From the NCBI GenBank assembly GCA_018665625.1, contig JABJCF010000311.1:1-17857 (forward strand): a stretch of 17,857 nucleotides of DNA, read 5' to 3'. The notes below the pieces were generated by a model, which was not told the DNA's origin, did no database searches, and was given only the letters and a program-made list of their open reading frames with translations. The position numbers and the translations under genes are program-made. Below are positions 1 through 7,628 of the stretch, in pieces; position 1 is the first letter of the stretch, and the number at the start of each line of letters is the position of its first letter. This stretch comes from Nitrospina sp. (GTDB lineage: Bacteria > Nitrospinota > Nitrospinia > Nitrospinales > VA-1).

Positions 1-644
1 CACTTCAAGGGCTTAGAAATATTCTGGATATTTTAAGTAGCTCGATTCCTATTAATAAGGATGCAAAACTGGATAAACTGGCAAAAATAGGAATATCAGA
101 ATGTGATCGGATGGCAAGGATGATTTTCGGTCTTAGAAGTTTTAATAAACCCTCGACCGGCCAAATTTCCCCTGTTTGTATTAATAAATGCCTGGAAGAA
201 GTGCTTATCCTGCAAAATAAATTGTTTGAAGAAAAAAATATACAAGTTAATACAAGTTTTTCTGACAATCTTCCCTTGGCTGACGCTGTGGAAGACCAAA
301 TCAAACAAGTTTTGTTAAATATTATTCAAAATTGCACAGATTCCATATCTGGTGTAGGTCAGATAACATTGACCACAGAGGCACAGGATTCCAGCATAAT
401 CATAAAATTTGAAGATACAGGATGTGGGATTTTTGAAGGTGATAAAAAGTATCTATTTGAACCGTTTTTTTCCACTAAGGTTGCAGAGCAGGGCACAGGG
501 CTAGGTCTTTCAATTAGCTATGGCATAATCCGGGATCACGGTGGAGAAATAAAAGTTGCAAGTGAACTGAATAAAGGTACGACCGTTGTGATTTGCCTAC
601 CTATCAAAGGAGAAACAAATAAAGCGGATTCAACCCTTTCTTAA
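1..644 (+). CDS. Sensor histidine kinase, C-terminal part (5' end outside window)
   Basis: This is the end of a two-component sensor kinase that would autophosphorylate on a histidine and pass the phosphate to a response regulator. The frame is open from base 3 with no stop upstream, so the true start lies before the window. The first residues (LQGLRNILD...) look like the end of the first dimerisation helix, with the phospho-histidine probably just outside the edge. The HATPase_c domain is complete: an N-box-like IIQNCTDS, G1 box DTGCGI, F box LFEPFFSTK and G2 box GTGLGLSIS. The N box has Cys in place of the usual Ala after Asn. The response regulator starts 15 bases downstream and is the likely partner. 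The sensory domain is not visible, so the signal is unknown. The family call is firm. Confidence 0.93.
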   Translation, partial: LQGLRNILDILSSSIPINKDAKLDKLAKIGISECDRMARMIFGLRSFNKPSTGQISPVCINKCLEEVLILQNKLFEEKNIQVNTSFSDNLPLADAVEDQIKQVLLNIIQNCTDSISGVGQITLTTEAQDSSIIIKFEDTGCGIFEGDKKYLFEPFFSTKVAEQGTGLGLSISYGIIRDHGGEIKVASELNKGTTVVICLPIKGETNKADSTLS

Positions 645-659
645 CCAATAGGATAAAGC

Positions 660-1037
660 ATGAAGAACAAAAGTATTCTAGTCGTCGATGACGAAGAAAG
701 TATTCTCTTAAGCCTTGAGCATCAGTTGAGTCAACAAGGATTTGATGTTGACACAGCAGAAAGCGGGGAGGAGGCCATTAAAAAATTAGATGCAAACTCT
801 TCCTATGATTTAGTTATTACTGATTTAAGAATGTATGGGGAAACCGGGGTGGATGTCATGATAAAGGCTCAGGAAACCAATGCTAATACTTCTGTGCTGA
901 TTATTACTGGGTTTGGTAGTGAATCACCCTTGTTTAAGGACGCTATGGCGCTAAAACCTTGCGGACATGCGTTCAAACCATTTTCCAAAGAAGAACTCCT
1001 GAAAAAAGTAAGGACCTGCCTGGAGGATACCAATTAA
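660..1037 (+). CDS. Single-domain response regulator (receiver only)
   Basis: A 125-residue CheY-like receiver protein without an output domain. The acidic pocket is Asp10-Asp11-Glu12, the phospho-acceptor is Asp55 in VITDLRM, the switch Thr is Thr83 in LIITGFG, and the conserved Lys is Lys106 in HAFKPFS. All catalytic residues are present, so it should accept phosphate. Its position directly after the kinase, with an AGGATAA-like ribosome site in the 15-base gap, points to a cognate pair. With no DNA-binding or enzymatic domain it probably acts by protein contact or as a phosphorelay intermediate. The downstream gene is convergent, 22 bases away. Confidence 0.93.
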   Translation: MKNKSILVVDDEESILLSLEHQLSQQGFDVDTAESGEEAIKKLDANSSYDLVITDLRMYGETGVDVMIKAQETNANTSVLIITGFGSESPLFKDAMALKPCGHAFKPFSKEELLKKVRTCLEDTN

Positions 1038-1059
1038 TATAATTGCCCCTTAAGGTCAG

Positions 1060-1398
1060 TTATCTCAAACTAGGTTGGTCGGACCAAATGTAATTGACGC
1101 GGCCGAAGTCGAACATGATGTTCTGATCCCATAGTTTCCCCACATCTTTTACAATCTGATTGTATTTCCACACTTCTTTATTCTGGGTCTTGTTTTTACT
1201 ATCCGGTTCTCCCAGAGCTTTCAAAATATCTTCTTTTCTTTTGTTCATGAATGTCGATTCAAATTCAATGACGGTATAAAGTTTTTTTTCAGCTTTAACC
1301 TGCGGAATTTCTTCAGAGGCAGCCTCAAGAAATTGGGGAGCAAGGAAAAGGAAAAATGCAAAAGAAGCAAGTATTGAAAATAATTTTTGAAAGGTCAT
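1060..1398 (-). CDS. Small exported protein with BamE/SmpA-like domain
   Basis: A 112-residue protein with a Sec signal peptide (hydrophobic residues about 5-24, likely cut after the Ala-rich FLEAA stretch). No lipobox cysteine is present, so it is probably soluble in the periplasm rather than a lipoprotein. The segment around residues 48-80 (RKEDILKALGEPDS, then VWKYN) has the helix-LGxPD-strand pattern of the BamE/OmlA fold, which occurs in many small envelope proteins besides the assembly-machine subunit. It is the last gene of the minus-strand run, 32 bases after msrP. There is no clear ribosome site before the ATG. The function is unknown and BamE itself is unlikely, since the Cys is missing. 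Confidence 0.6.
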   Translation of the reverse strand: MTFQKLFSILASFAFFLFLAPQFLEAASEEIPQVKAEKKLYTVIEFESTFMNKRKEDILKALGEPDSKNKTQNKEVWKYNQIVKDVGKLWDQNIMFDFGRVNYIWSDQPSLR

Positions 1399-1430
1399 AG
1401 AATTATTATGACCGAATTGGAGTTTTTTAT

Positions 1431-2399
1431 CTAGGTATACATTTTGGCAACATATTTGCCGTAGCCGTTGTATGGAAGAGTTGCTCGAATGGCTCCGGTT
1501 CCGATCATCTTTTCGCGGTTCTGCGGCCAGCGCGGATGTGGGATGCGCGGGTCGACATTGGCGGTGAAATCATATTCGAGTCCTTGCAACGTCGTCCAGA
1601 AAGTTGCCGGTTTGTAATCGACGAGTTCGATTTTTACGATGGACTTTATACTTTTGAATCCATACTTCCACGGAACCGCCAGACGAATTGGAGCGCCATG
1701 TTGTTTTGACAAAGGGTGCCCGTATATTCCTGTTGCCAGAAATGTAATTTCATTCATGGCCTCCTCTAATGTCAAGGCTTCAGTGTAGGCCCAGGGCTCC
1801 CAAAAAGCCAGTTGCCCTTGCGCGGTGAAGGGTTGGTAGAAGGTTTCCATTTTGACGTGGGTTGCGGATGATTTTGGCTCCACGAGTTTTAATAGTTCTT
1901 TAAATGCAAACCCGGTCCACGGTACCGCCATCGCCCAGGCTTCGACGCAGCGAAGACGATACAACCTTTCTTCAATGGGCATGGATTTTAACAGGTCGTC
2001 AACATCGAATGCTTTTGGCTTATTGACCAATCCGCCGACCTCGACTTTCCAAGGTCGTGTGTTGAGTTTTTGGGCGTAATGGACCGGATCGATTTTATCC
2101 GCTCCGAATTCATAAAAATTATTATAAGTTCCAGAAATTTTTTCATCGGTCAACGGTCGGTCGAGTTCAAAATTTGTATTGCGTTTGGCGGGATAGAGTT
2201 TTTTTTCTGTTTCGTTCCATTCAATTTCAGGAAGAGTGCTCGGAACAGTAGAAGGACCGCATCCGTATAATGCTCCCACCGTAGCCAGAGAGGTCAAGGC
2301 GGTACCCTTAATAAACTCTCGGCGCCTCAGGTATACGGACTCAGGCGTTGCGAGGTTCTCGGAAATCTGCCAGTCTTTTTTTTGAATGAAGTTGACCAT
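1431..2399 (-). CDS. msrP: MsrP: Tat-exported molybdopterin methionine-sulfoxide reductase, catalytic subunit
   Basis: The periplasmic enzyme that reduces methionine sulfoxide in oxidised envelope proteins, formerly YedY. Its 322 residues are close to the E. coli length (334, from memory). The N-terminus has a twin-arginine signal (RRREFIKG, residues 25-32) followed by a hydrophobic stretch, as needed to export a folded cofactor-bearing enzyme. Family landmarks seen are YNNFYEFG (92-99), RLRCVEAWAM with the molybdenum-ligand Cys151, VPWKYGFKSIKSIV (242-255) and the late HPRW (288-291) and NGYG (311-314). A Cys at position 47 lies in the signal region without a good lipobox. The electron-supplying heme membrane partner MsrQ is not adjacent. 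The gene starts 15 bases after cutA, in the priA run. Confidence 0.95.
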   Translation of the reverse strand: MVNFIQKKDWQISENLATPESVYLRRREFIKGTALTSLATVGALYGCGPSTVPSTLPEIEWNETEKKLYPAKRNTNFELDRPLTDEKISGTYNNFYEFGADKIDPVHYAQKLNTRPWKVEVGGLVNKPKAFDVDDLLKSMPIEERLYRLRCVEAWAMAVPWTGFAFKELLKLVEPKSSATHVKMETFYQPFTAQGQLAFWEPWAYTEALTLEEAMNEITFLATGIYGHPLSKQHGAPIRLAVPWKYGFKSIKSIVKIELVDYKPATFWTTLQGLEYDFTANVDPRIPHPRWPQNREKMIGTGAIRATLPYNGYGKYVAKMYT

Positions 2400-2414
2400 T
2401 CGATTTCTTAGGAT

Positions 2415-2735
2415 TTAACCGGTGACCCAGTCATCGATCGCATTTAAATATTCAGGCAGTCCTTTTTGAATGGGCAGGGAAATAATTTCCGGCACATCAT
2501 AACTGTGGTTTTGTTTCACCCAGTTTTCAAGCGCACCGTATTTTTGTTGTCGCGTTTTGGCGATCAACAAAATCTCATCATCGACATGGACCTTTCCTTC
2601 CCAAAAATATGTAGATTGAATGCCCGGGACGGTGTTGACGCAAAAGGCGAGTCTTTTTTCTACCATTCCTCGACTTAATTTTTCTGCTTCTTCTTTTGAT
2701 CCCGCCGTAATAAAGATGACGCAATGCTCATCCAT
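2415..2735 (-). CDS. cutA: CutA-like trimeric protein (CutA1 family)
   Basis: A 106-residue member of the CutA family, small trimeric proteins of ferredoxin-like fold linked by older work to divalent-cation tolerance and of uncertain true function. Conserved features are VIFITAGSKEEAEKL near the N-terminus, the ACVN-like FCVNTVPGIQSTYFWEGK segment, EILLIAKT, and the C-terminal YDVPEIISLPI with a final DW. I chose the ATG at 2735 because a perfect AAGGAGG sits seven bases before it. A TTG six codons upstream would place that ribosome site inside the gene. The stop of the preceding membrane-protein gene lies 14 bases before this ATG, overlapping the ribosome-site region, so translation is probably coupled. 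Confidence 0.93.
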   Translation of the reverse strand: MDEHCVIFITAGSKEEAEKLSRGMVEKRLAFCVNTVPGIQSTYFWEGKVHVDDEILLIAKTRQQKYGALENWVKQNHSYDVPEIISLPIQKGLPEYLNAIDDWVTG

Positions 2736-2749
2736 ACGAACCTCCTTCG

Positions 2750-3337
2750 TCAAAGCACAAATTTTAACAAATAAAACCCTAACACGAGCAAAACGAAAAA
2801 TACGATGCTGAACAAATTGAAGTACTTTTCTATAAGTGCCTTAATGGGAGGGCCGAATTTATAAATTAGAAATCCCACCAGAAAAAACCGAGCTGAGCGA
2901 CTGATAGCCGATGCCATGATAAATGTGGGCAAATCTATTTTAAATGTACCTGCGGCAAGAGTGAAAATTTTATAGGGCAAAGGAGTGAAACCAGCAGCGG
3001 CCACTGCCCACCCTTGATGCTCGTTGTAGAGTCCTCCAATTTTGTCGAAGGTTTCCTGCAAATGATAAAAGTCTACGATTCGCTGACCCACAATATCCAT
3101 AAACTGGTATCCAATAAAATAACCAAACACACCCCCCAACACTGAGGCTATCGAACAAAATAATGAGAACCTCATCCACAAGGCAGGTACGGCAACGGTC
3201 ATGGCTATTAATAAAATATCCGGCGGTATCGGGAAAAATGACGACTCAACAAAAGAAATAATACAAAGGGCAGGTAAGGCATAAGGCGTTGCTGCCCAGT
3301 GCAGCACCCAATCGTAGGCAGATCTGAATAATTTCAT
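2750..3337 (-). CDS. YqaA-family (DedA/SNARE-associated) inner-membrane protein
   Basis: A 195-residue integral membrane protein of the DedA superfamily, YqaA branch. Hydrophobic segments lie around residues 20-35, 40-75, 108-130, 137-160 and 173-194. The family signatures are visible: SFFPIPPD (residues 33-40), the re-entrant-loop GFTPLPYKIFTLAAG, and the arginine motif SRSARFF. DedA relatives are proposed lipid transporters or scramblases and are needed for envelope integrity. The substrate of the YqaA branch is not known. The gene begins 21 bases after priA and is followed by cutA with a tight junction. Confidence 0.9.
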   Translation of the reverse strand: MKLFRSAYDWVLHWAATPYALPALCIISFVESSFFPIPPDILLIAMTVAVPALWMRFSLFCSIASVLGGVFGYFIGYQFMDIVGQRIVDFYHLQETFDKIGGLYNEHQGWAVAAAGFTPLPYKIFTLAAGTFKIDLPTFIMASAISRSARFFLVGFLIYKFGPPIKALIEKYFNLFSIVFFVLLVLGFYLLKFVL

Positions 3338-3358
3338 GTAAGGATATTTTTAAAAGGA

Positions 3359-5821
3359 TTAAAGAAGATTTAAAGGATCAACATCGACGGTTATTTTTAT
3401 TTTTTCACGAACCTTGGTTTCATTTAGCTGAGAACATTTTAGCAAAATGTTTTGCAATTGTTTCATATTTCCTCCACGCAATATCAGGTGCCAACGAAAT
3501 TTATTTTGTATTCGATAAAGCGCCGCCTTGGAAGGTCCGATTAATTCCACCGATTTTTCTCTGGATACCAATCGCGAAAGTGACTGCCTGAGCCTACCCA
3601 CAGCATTTTGCCCTTGAACCTCATTTTCACAAACGACTTCAAAGGCTATCAGCCTTGTGTAAGGAGGATAGTTCAACCGTTTTCTGAGCTTCAGTTCTTT
3701 ATCGTGGAAGGCGTTAACATCATGTTCCATCACATACTCAAACATATAATGCTCGGGATTATTGGTTTGGATGATAACTTTCCCCGGAACTTTGCCACGC
3801 CCTGCTCTACCTGCTACTTGCGTCATCAACTGGAATGCCCGCTCGCAGGAACGGAAATCTGGAATATTCAATGCAACGTCAGCAGCTACCACGCCCACCA
3901 GTGTGACATTGGGAAAGTCATGGCCCTTGGTGATCATTTGCGTTCCAATGAGAATATCTATTTCCCCTGAGTGCATTTTTCGATGCATTGTGGCGAAGGC
4001 AGATTTTCCCTGTGTAGTATCTCTATCCAGACGACTGATTTTTGCTTTGGGAAAAAGCTTGAGTGTTTCTTCTTCCAACTTCTGAGTACCGTATCCACTA
4101 AAACGTATTACCTCGCCCTGACACTCAACGCAATGCCCTGGCATTCGGGCTGAAAAATTGCAGTAATGACAGAGCAATCGGTCCTCATTTCCATGAAACG
4201 TCATAGTGACGCTGCAGTGGTTGCATTCCACGACGTAACCACAATCCGGACAAAAAACAAATCGGGCAGTTCCACGCCGATTCAAGAAGAGAAAAATTTG
4301 TTCTTTTCTGGAAAGCCGGTCACGTATGGCGGCTATGAGCTGCCCAGATAAAAGGGAAAAGTTTTTAAACTCTTTTCGCTCTTTTCTCATGTCTAACAAA
4401 CTGACCATTGGCAGCATACGTTCACCCACCCGTTTCTCAAGTGTGAGGTATTTATATTTGTCTAGCTGGGTGTTGTGAATCGATTCCAACGAAGGAGTCG
4501 CCGAGCCAAGAAGAACCACGGCATTTTTTGAGCGCGCGCGCATTACGGCTGTATCGCGCGCATGATAACGCGGTGTTGAATCTTGCTTGTAAGAACCATC
4601 GTGCTCTTCGTCAATCACGATTATTCCGAGATTGTTAAATGGAGCGAAAACAGCCGATCTGGCTCCCACGGCGATGGACACTTGCTTGTCGTATATTTTT
4701 TTCCACTCGATGAAGCGCTCCTTTTGCGAAAGCCCACTATGAAGAATGGCCACCCTATCCCCAAATCGTTGCCGAAACCGCTCCACTGTTTGCGGTGTCA
4801 GAGAGATTTCGGGAACCATCATGATCGCTGTTTTGCCTTGTTCCAGAACTTGTTGAATACAACGAATATAAAGTTCCGTTTTCCCACTACCCGTCACCCC
4901 GTGCAGGAGAAAAGGTTGGAATTTTGAATTTTTAATGGCCTCGCTGAGCACGGAAAAAACTTTTTTCTGTTCAGGTGTGAATTTTAAAGAAGGACCGATT
5001 GGCTGATTCGATATGTCGACTTGGCTGGCTCTTTCACTTTTTCTGGTGAAAATTTCAATCAATTCTTTTTCCTTTAAACTTTTAAGTGCGGCAGCACTCC
5101 CCTTCACTTGTTTTTCAAGATCCGTTGTGCTGATTTCCCCTTTTTCCAGTTGCTCATAAACAAGTTTTTGTTTAGGGCTGCGTTTAAGCAACAGTTCCAA
5201 TTTCCCAGGCTTTGGCAAATTTCGCACAAGGCGAACAGTCTTTATGAATTGGTAACCGACTTTACTTTTATGAATCGTTTCATTAGAGGTGAGCATTCCT
5301 TCTTGCTTTAAATGTGCCAGGGAATAGGCGCTAAATTTTTTCCCTATCCCTTTTTGGCATTGCTTTAAAGTTGCCTTAGGCTTTTCTTTTATAAAGTGCA
5401 AAAGGATAGTTGCTGACTTGGAAAGAGAACCTTTACTTAAAGCTTCTGTTCCTGCTTCTGTAAGAGCAAACTCTTCGCGGCTTTCATCATCGATTCCGGC
5501 AGGGAGGGCCGCACGAATTGCCTCGCCCCAGGAGCATTGGTAATAGCTGCCCAGCCACTTTGTCAAAGCCAGAATTTCTTCATCCACTATCGGTTTGGTG
5601 TCAGGCAAATCGCTGATGGTTTTCAACTGAATATCCTTATCCCATTTAGAAGTCAGGTTGACCACATAACCGGTAATGCGACGCCTTCCGAAAGGAACGA
5701 ACACCCGCATACCAATCTGGACCTTCCCTAAATATTGGGAGGGGATTTTGTAAGTAAAAACCTCTTTTATTGGCATGTTAAATGCCACTTCAGCAAAGGG
5801 TTTTTCGGGAGGAAGGTTCAC
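3359..5821 (-). CDS. priA: PriA primosomal helicase (replication restart)
   Basis: The 3'-to-5' DNA helicase that recognises stalled forks and reloads the replisome. At 820 residues it is slightly longer than E. coli PriA. The N-terminal DNA-binding part (about 1-110) is followed by a winged-helix-like region, then the helicase core: Walker A GVTGSGKT (308-315), DEEH box (404-407), GSATPS (439-444) and QVAGRAGR (668-675). Between the two helicase lobes are eight cysteines in four CxxC pairs (524/527, 533/536, 551/554, 564/567), the two zinc sites of the family. The start is a GTG at 5821, chosen because the first strand AEVAFNMPIKEVFTY needs the residues before Met16. No strong ribosome site is seen. 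It is the first gene of a five-gene minus-strand run. Confidence 0.96.
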   Translation of the reverse strand: MNLPPEKPFAEVAFNMPIKEVFTYKIPSQYLGKVQIGMRVFVPFGRRRITGYVVNLTSKWDKDIQLKTISDLPDTKPIVDEEILALTKWLGSYYQCSWGEAIRAALPAGIDDESREEFALTEAGTEALSKGSLSKSATILLHFIKEKPKATLKQCQKGIGKKFSAYSLAHLKQEGMLTSNETIHKSKVGYQFIKTVRLVRNLPKPGKLELLLKRSPKQKLVYEQLEKGEISTTDLEKQVKGSAAALKSLKEKELIEIFTRKSERASQVDISNQPIGPSLKFTPEQKKVFSVLSEAIKNSKFQPFLLHGVTGSGKTELYIRCIQQVLEQGKTAIMMVPEISLTPQTVERFRQRFGDRVAILHSGLSQKERFIEWKKIYDKQVSIAVGARSAVFAPFNNLGIIVIDEEHDGSYKQDSTPRYHARDTAVMRARSKNAVVLLGSATPSLESIHNTQLDKYKYLTLEKRVGERMLPMVSLLDMRKERKEFKNFSLLSGQLIAAIRDRLSRKEQIFLFLNRRGTARFVFCPDCGYVVECNHCSVTMTFHGNEDRLLCHYCNFSARMPGHCVECQGEVIRFSGYGTQKLEEETLKLFPKAKISRLDRDTTQGKSAFATMHRKMHSGEIDILIGTQMITKGHDFPNVTLVGVVAADVALNIPDFRSCERAFQLMTQVAGRAGRGKVPGKVIIQTNNPEHYMFEYVMEHDVNAFHDKELKLRKRLNYPPYTRLIAFEVVCENEVQGQNAVGRLRQSLSRLVSREKSVELIGPSKAALYRIQNKFRWHLILRGGNMKQLQNILLKCSQLNETKVREKIKITVDVDPLNLL

Positions 5822-5982
5822 GTTAATGATTTTAACCAGAGATTAAGAATATTTTGGAAAGAGCCATTTTTCAAGATTGTACCATCCACCAAGTGTGGGG
5901 CCAATGACCAAGAATCTTTTACATATTATGACCTGTTTGCATTGAATAAAGCTGGTAAATATTACCTGAGCAGGTTCTCCGC

Positions 5983-6011
5983 TTGACTCTTTATTCGTTT
6001 TCCTCTAACCT
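5983..6011 (+). promoter_or_regulatory. Candidate promoter of the small basic gene
   Basis: TTGACT (5983-5988), a 17-base gap, then TAACCT (6006-6011), about 54 bases before the ATG at 6065. The -35 is good and the -10 is poor, so this is a weak prediction. The rest of the priA-side gap (5822-5982) shows nothing I can name. Confidence 0.3.
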
Positions 6012-6064
6012 CGTTTCCTTCGGTTATTATTTCAGCTAATTTTTGTTTTTTTGAGGTGAAGAGT

Positions 6065-6238
6065 ATGAAAGTAGGAGATAAGATCAAATTTGATTTTGCG
6101 GGAAAGAAAAAAGAAGGCACGGTTAGCAAGCTGTATGACAATAGCGTTTATTTGAAAGTCGACTTTGATAAGGATAAGCAGAAAACCGTAAAGCGTAAGC
6201 TGAGCCAAGTCGATGGCGGAAAATCCAAGAAAAAATAA
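6065..6238 (+). CDS. Small basic protein, possible SH3-like barrel
   Basis: A 57-residue, lysine-rich cytoplasmic protein I cannot assign to a named family. It begins KVGDKIKFDFAGKKKEGTV and continues with alternating short strands (VYLKVDF, KTVKRKLSQV) and a KKK tail. This pattern of a VGDKI opening and a Gly turn resembles small KOW/SH3-like domains that bind nucleic acid, which is inference from pattern only. The ATG at 6065 is preferred over the in-frame GTG at 6056 because GAGGTGA lies five bases before it. The gene stands alone, with a candidate promoter upstream and a rho-independent terminator downstream, so it is likely expressed on its own. Confidence 0.7.
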   Translation: MKVGDKIKFDFAGKKKEGTVSKLYDNSVYLKVDFDKDKQKTVKRKLSQVDGGKSKKK

Positions 6239-6254
6239 CTCCCTAACGGGAGAG
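6239..6254. repeat. Short hairpin repeat CTCCC-TAAC-GGGAG (copy 1)
   Basis: The 16 bases CTCCCTAACGGGAGAG form a five-base-pair stem with a TAAC loop, directly after the stop of the small basic gene. The identical 16 bases recur at 9016-9031. Confidence 0.75.
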
Positions 6255-6267
6255 GTAACAGAGTGTA

Positions 6268-6296
6268 GCAAGAGGCTTGGCTCTCGCCATTTTTTT
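6268..6296 (+). terminator. Rho-independent terminator of the small basic gene
   Basis: GCAAGAG (6268-6274) pairs with CTCTCGC (6281-6287) with one mismatch around a six-base loop, followed two bases later by seven T residues (6290-6296). It lies 30 bases after the stop at 6238. Confidence 0.6.
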
Positions 6297-6463
6297 CAAA
6301 TCCATCCCGCTGAGGCAAATGCCAGCCAAGTGTTCACCCAGTGTATTTGAGGCATGGGGAGGTCACGACGATGGCGCCTATACAACAACCCGCTGTGTAT
6401 AAACATGATATGCCTTGCCTCTTCCTGGACAATCGGTTCCATCACTTCATTAATATTCGCACT
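6296..6463 (-). pseudogene. Relic of a ferritin-like domain protein (both ends missing)
   Basis: Reading the minus strand directly after the stop of the downstream isomerase gives 55 uninterrupted codons before a TGA at 6298-6296. The translation includes NINEVMEPIVQEEARHIMFI and then LLYRRHRRDLP. The spacing of acidic residues with EEARH matches the third helix of ferritin-like diiron domains, where Glu and His bind metal. I recall an uncharacterised ferritin-like family with nearly this wording (EVMEPIV-EEARHI-FF-NW). The first two helices and a start codon are missing and the C-terminus is cut short, so this is probably a decayed fragment rather than a gene. The longest ATG-started piece would be 48 residues with no ribosome site. 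The fragment is in the same frame as the isomerase before its TAG. Confidence 0.5.
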
Positions 6464-7459
6464 CTAAAAATAGTTTTTTATTTTGGCCTGTTTTTTGAGC
6501 GTTTCAATATAGTCTCGGGTAGCCTGAGAAACTTTCTTTTTCGCTAGAAACTTTTCGATTTTTGTTTTTTCCACATCGAAAGGACTGAGTCCGCCTGGTT
6601 TTTTATCGGTGACTTTAAGAACGTGGAAACCGTGCCCAGTGCGAAAAATATCACTTACCTCACCAACTTCCATTTTAAAGGCGCGAGAACTGAAAGCCGG
6701 CAGCATCTGCTTTTGTGTGAAAAACCCTAAATCCCCTCCCTTGGATGCCAGACTGTCTTGCGAATGCTGCTGAGCCATAGCGCCGAAGTCCGAACCGTTT
6801 TTCACTTGATCCAGGATGGATTCAAACTTTTTGAGGACGGCTTGCTCCCCGGCTTTTCCCTTTGATGGGTTGAACTTCAGAAGCATGATGCTGGCGCGTA
6901 CTTTTTCCTGACTATCAAATTTGCTTTTATTTTTATCATAGTAAGCGCGGGAGTCTTTCTCGTCGATTTTTATTTTTGGCTCAATTTCCTTTTTAATTAT
7001 CTGATCCATAAACATATCAATTTTCAGTTCCTGCTGATACTCATCAACCGTCATGCCTCGGTCAGCAAGGCGGTGCTCGAAGATGGAATCCGACTTGAAC
7101 TTCGCTTTTACCTCCGCAAGCCTGGCAGATAACATTTTTTCGGTAACTTTTACTCCCATTTCTTTTGCTTTGAGCACAAGCAAGGTTCGGCCTATTTCAT
7201 CATCGATGAGTGTTTTAGCAGCCGATTTTTCCTGATCGGCAGTAAGAGGCATTCCGCGCTTTTTGTATTGGGCCGCCGCTTTCTTAAGCTCACGTAATAT
7301 TACGTCTCCTTTAATATCCTGACCATTTACCTTCGCTACGACTTTGGGTAACTTAATTTTAAGTTCATCGTGTTTGTGGCCTGAATGAGCCCAGCCTAAA
7401 GAGGGACCAAAGAAAATACTGAATATAAAAACAAAATTTAAAGGAATGAACCTTTTCAT
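6464..7459 (-). CDS. Exported SurA/PpiC-type peptidyl-prolyl isomerase and chaperone
   Basis: A 331-residue periplasmic parvulin-type folding factor. A Sec signal (hydrophobic residues 4-22, likely cut after GWA, residue 24) precedes a His-rich mature N-terminus, HSGHKH (25-30). Residues 35-170 are the helical SurA-N-like chaperone region, opening VVAKVNGQDIKGDVILREL. Residues about 186-285 form the PpiC domain: VRASIMLLKF, the DFGAMAQQHSQD helix, GGDLGFFT, and GHGFHVLKV. A charged helical tail follows. The ATG at 7459 was chosen for the AAAGGAA six bases upstream. An in-frame TTG at 7477 lacks that. It probably helps fold outer-membrane or secreted proteins. A promoter with a perfect -35 lies upstream, so it is probably transcribed separately from the SUMF1-type gene. 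Confidence 0.9.
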   Translation of the reverse strand: MKRFIPLNFVFIFSIFFGPSLGWAHSGHKHDELKIKLPKVVAKVNGQDIKGDVILRELKKAAAQYKKRGMPLTADQEKSAAKTLIDDEIGRTLLVLKAKEMGVKVTEKMLSARLAEVKAKFKSDSIFEHRLADRGMTVDEYQQELKIDMFMDQIIKKEIEPKIKIDEKDSRAYYDKNKSKFDSQEKVRASIMLLKFNPSKGKAGEQAVLKKFESILDQVKNGSDFGAMAQQHSQDSLASKGGDLGFFTQKQMLPAFSSRAFKMEVGEVSDIFRTGHGFHVLKVTDKKPGGLSPFDVEKTKIEKFLAKKKVSQATRDYIETLKKQAKIKNYF

Positions 7460-7513
7460 TGAGGTTCCTTTCTGCAAAAGAAGGGATGCGATTTAAGGGT
7501 GCTTTTAAAATTT

Positions 7514-7542
7514 AAATTAATCATTCATAAGGACGATGTCAA
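7514..7542 (-). promoter_or_regulatory. Candidate promoter of the exported isomerase gene
   Basis: On the minus strand a perfect TTGACA (7542-7537) is followed after 17 bases by TAATTT (7519-7514), leaving a leader of about 48 bases to the ATG at 7459. The -10 matches only half of the consensus. Confidence 0.45.
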
Positions 7543-7628
7543 TCGAATTATTTAAGCCTGCCTTGATACAATATTTCTAATGCAAAGAAAGGTGTAAATA
7601 ATATTAGCGGGTCATTCGAGAAGGGGGT

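Noticed and set aside
5735..5986. Plus-strand frame of 83 residues overlapping the priA start
   Set aside because: The first third is antisense to priA. The end (QESFTYYDLFALNKAGKYYL) looks protein-like but I know no family for it, it has no ribosome site, and it lies in the priA leader.
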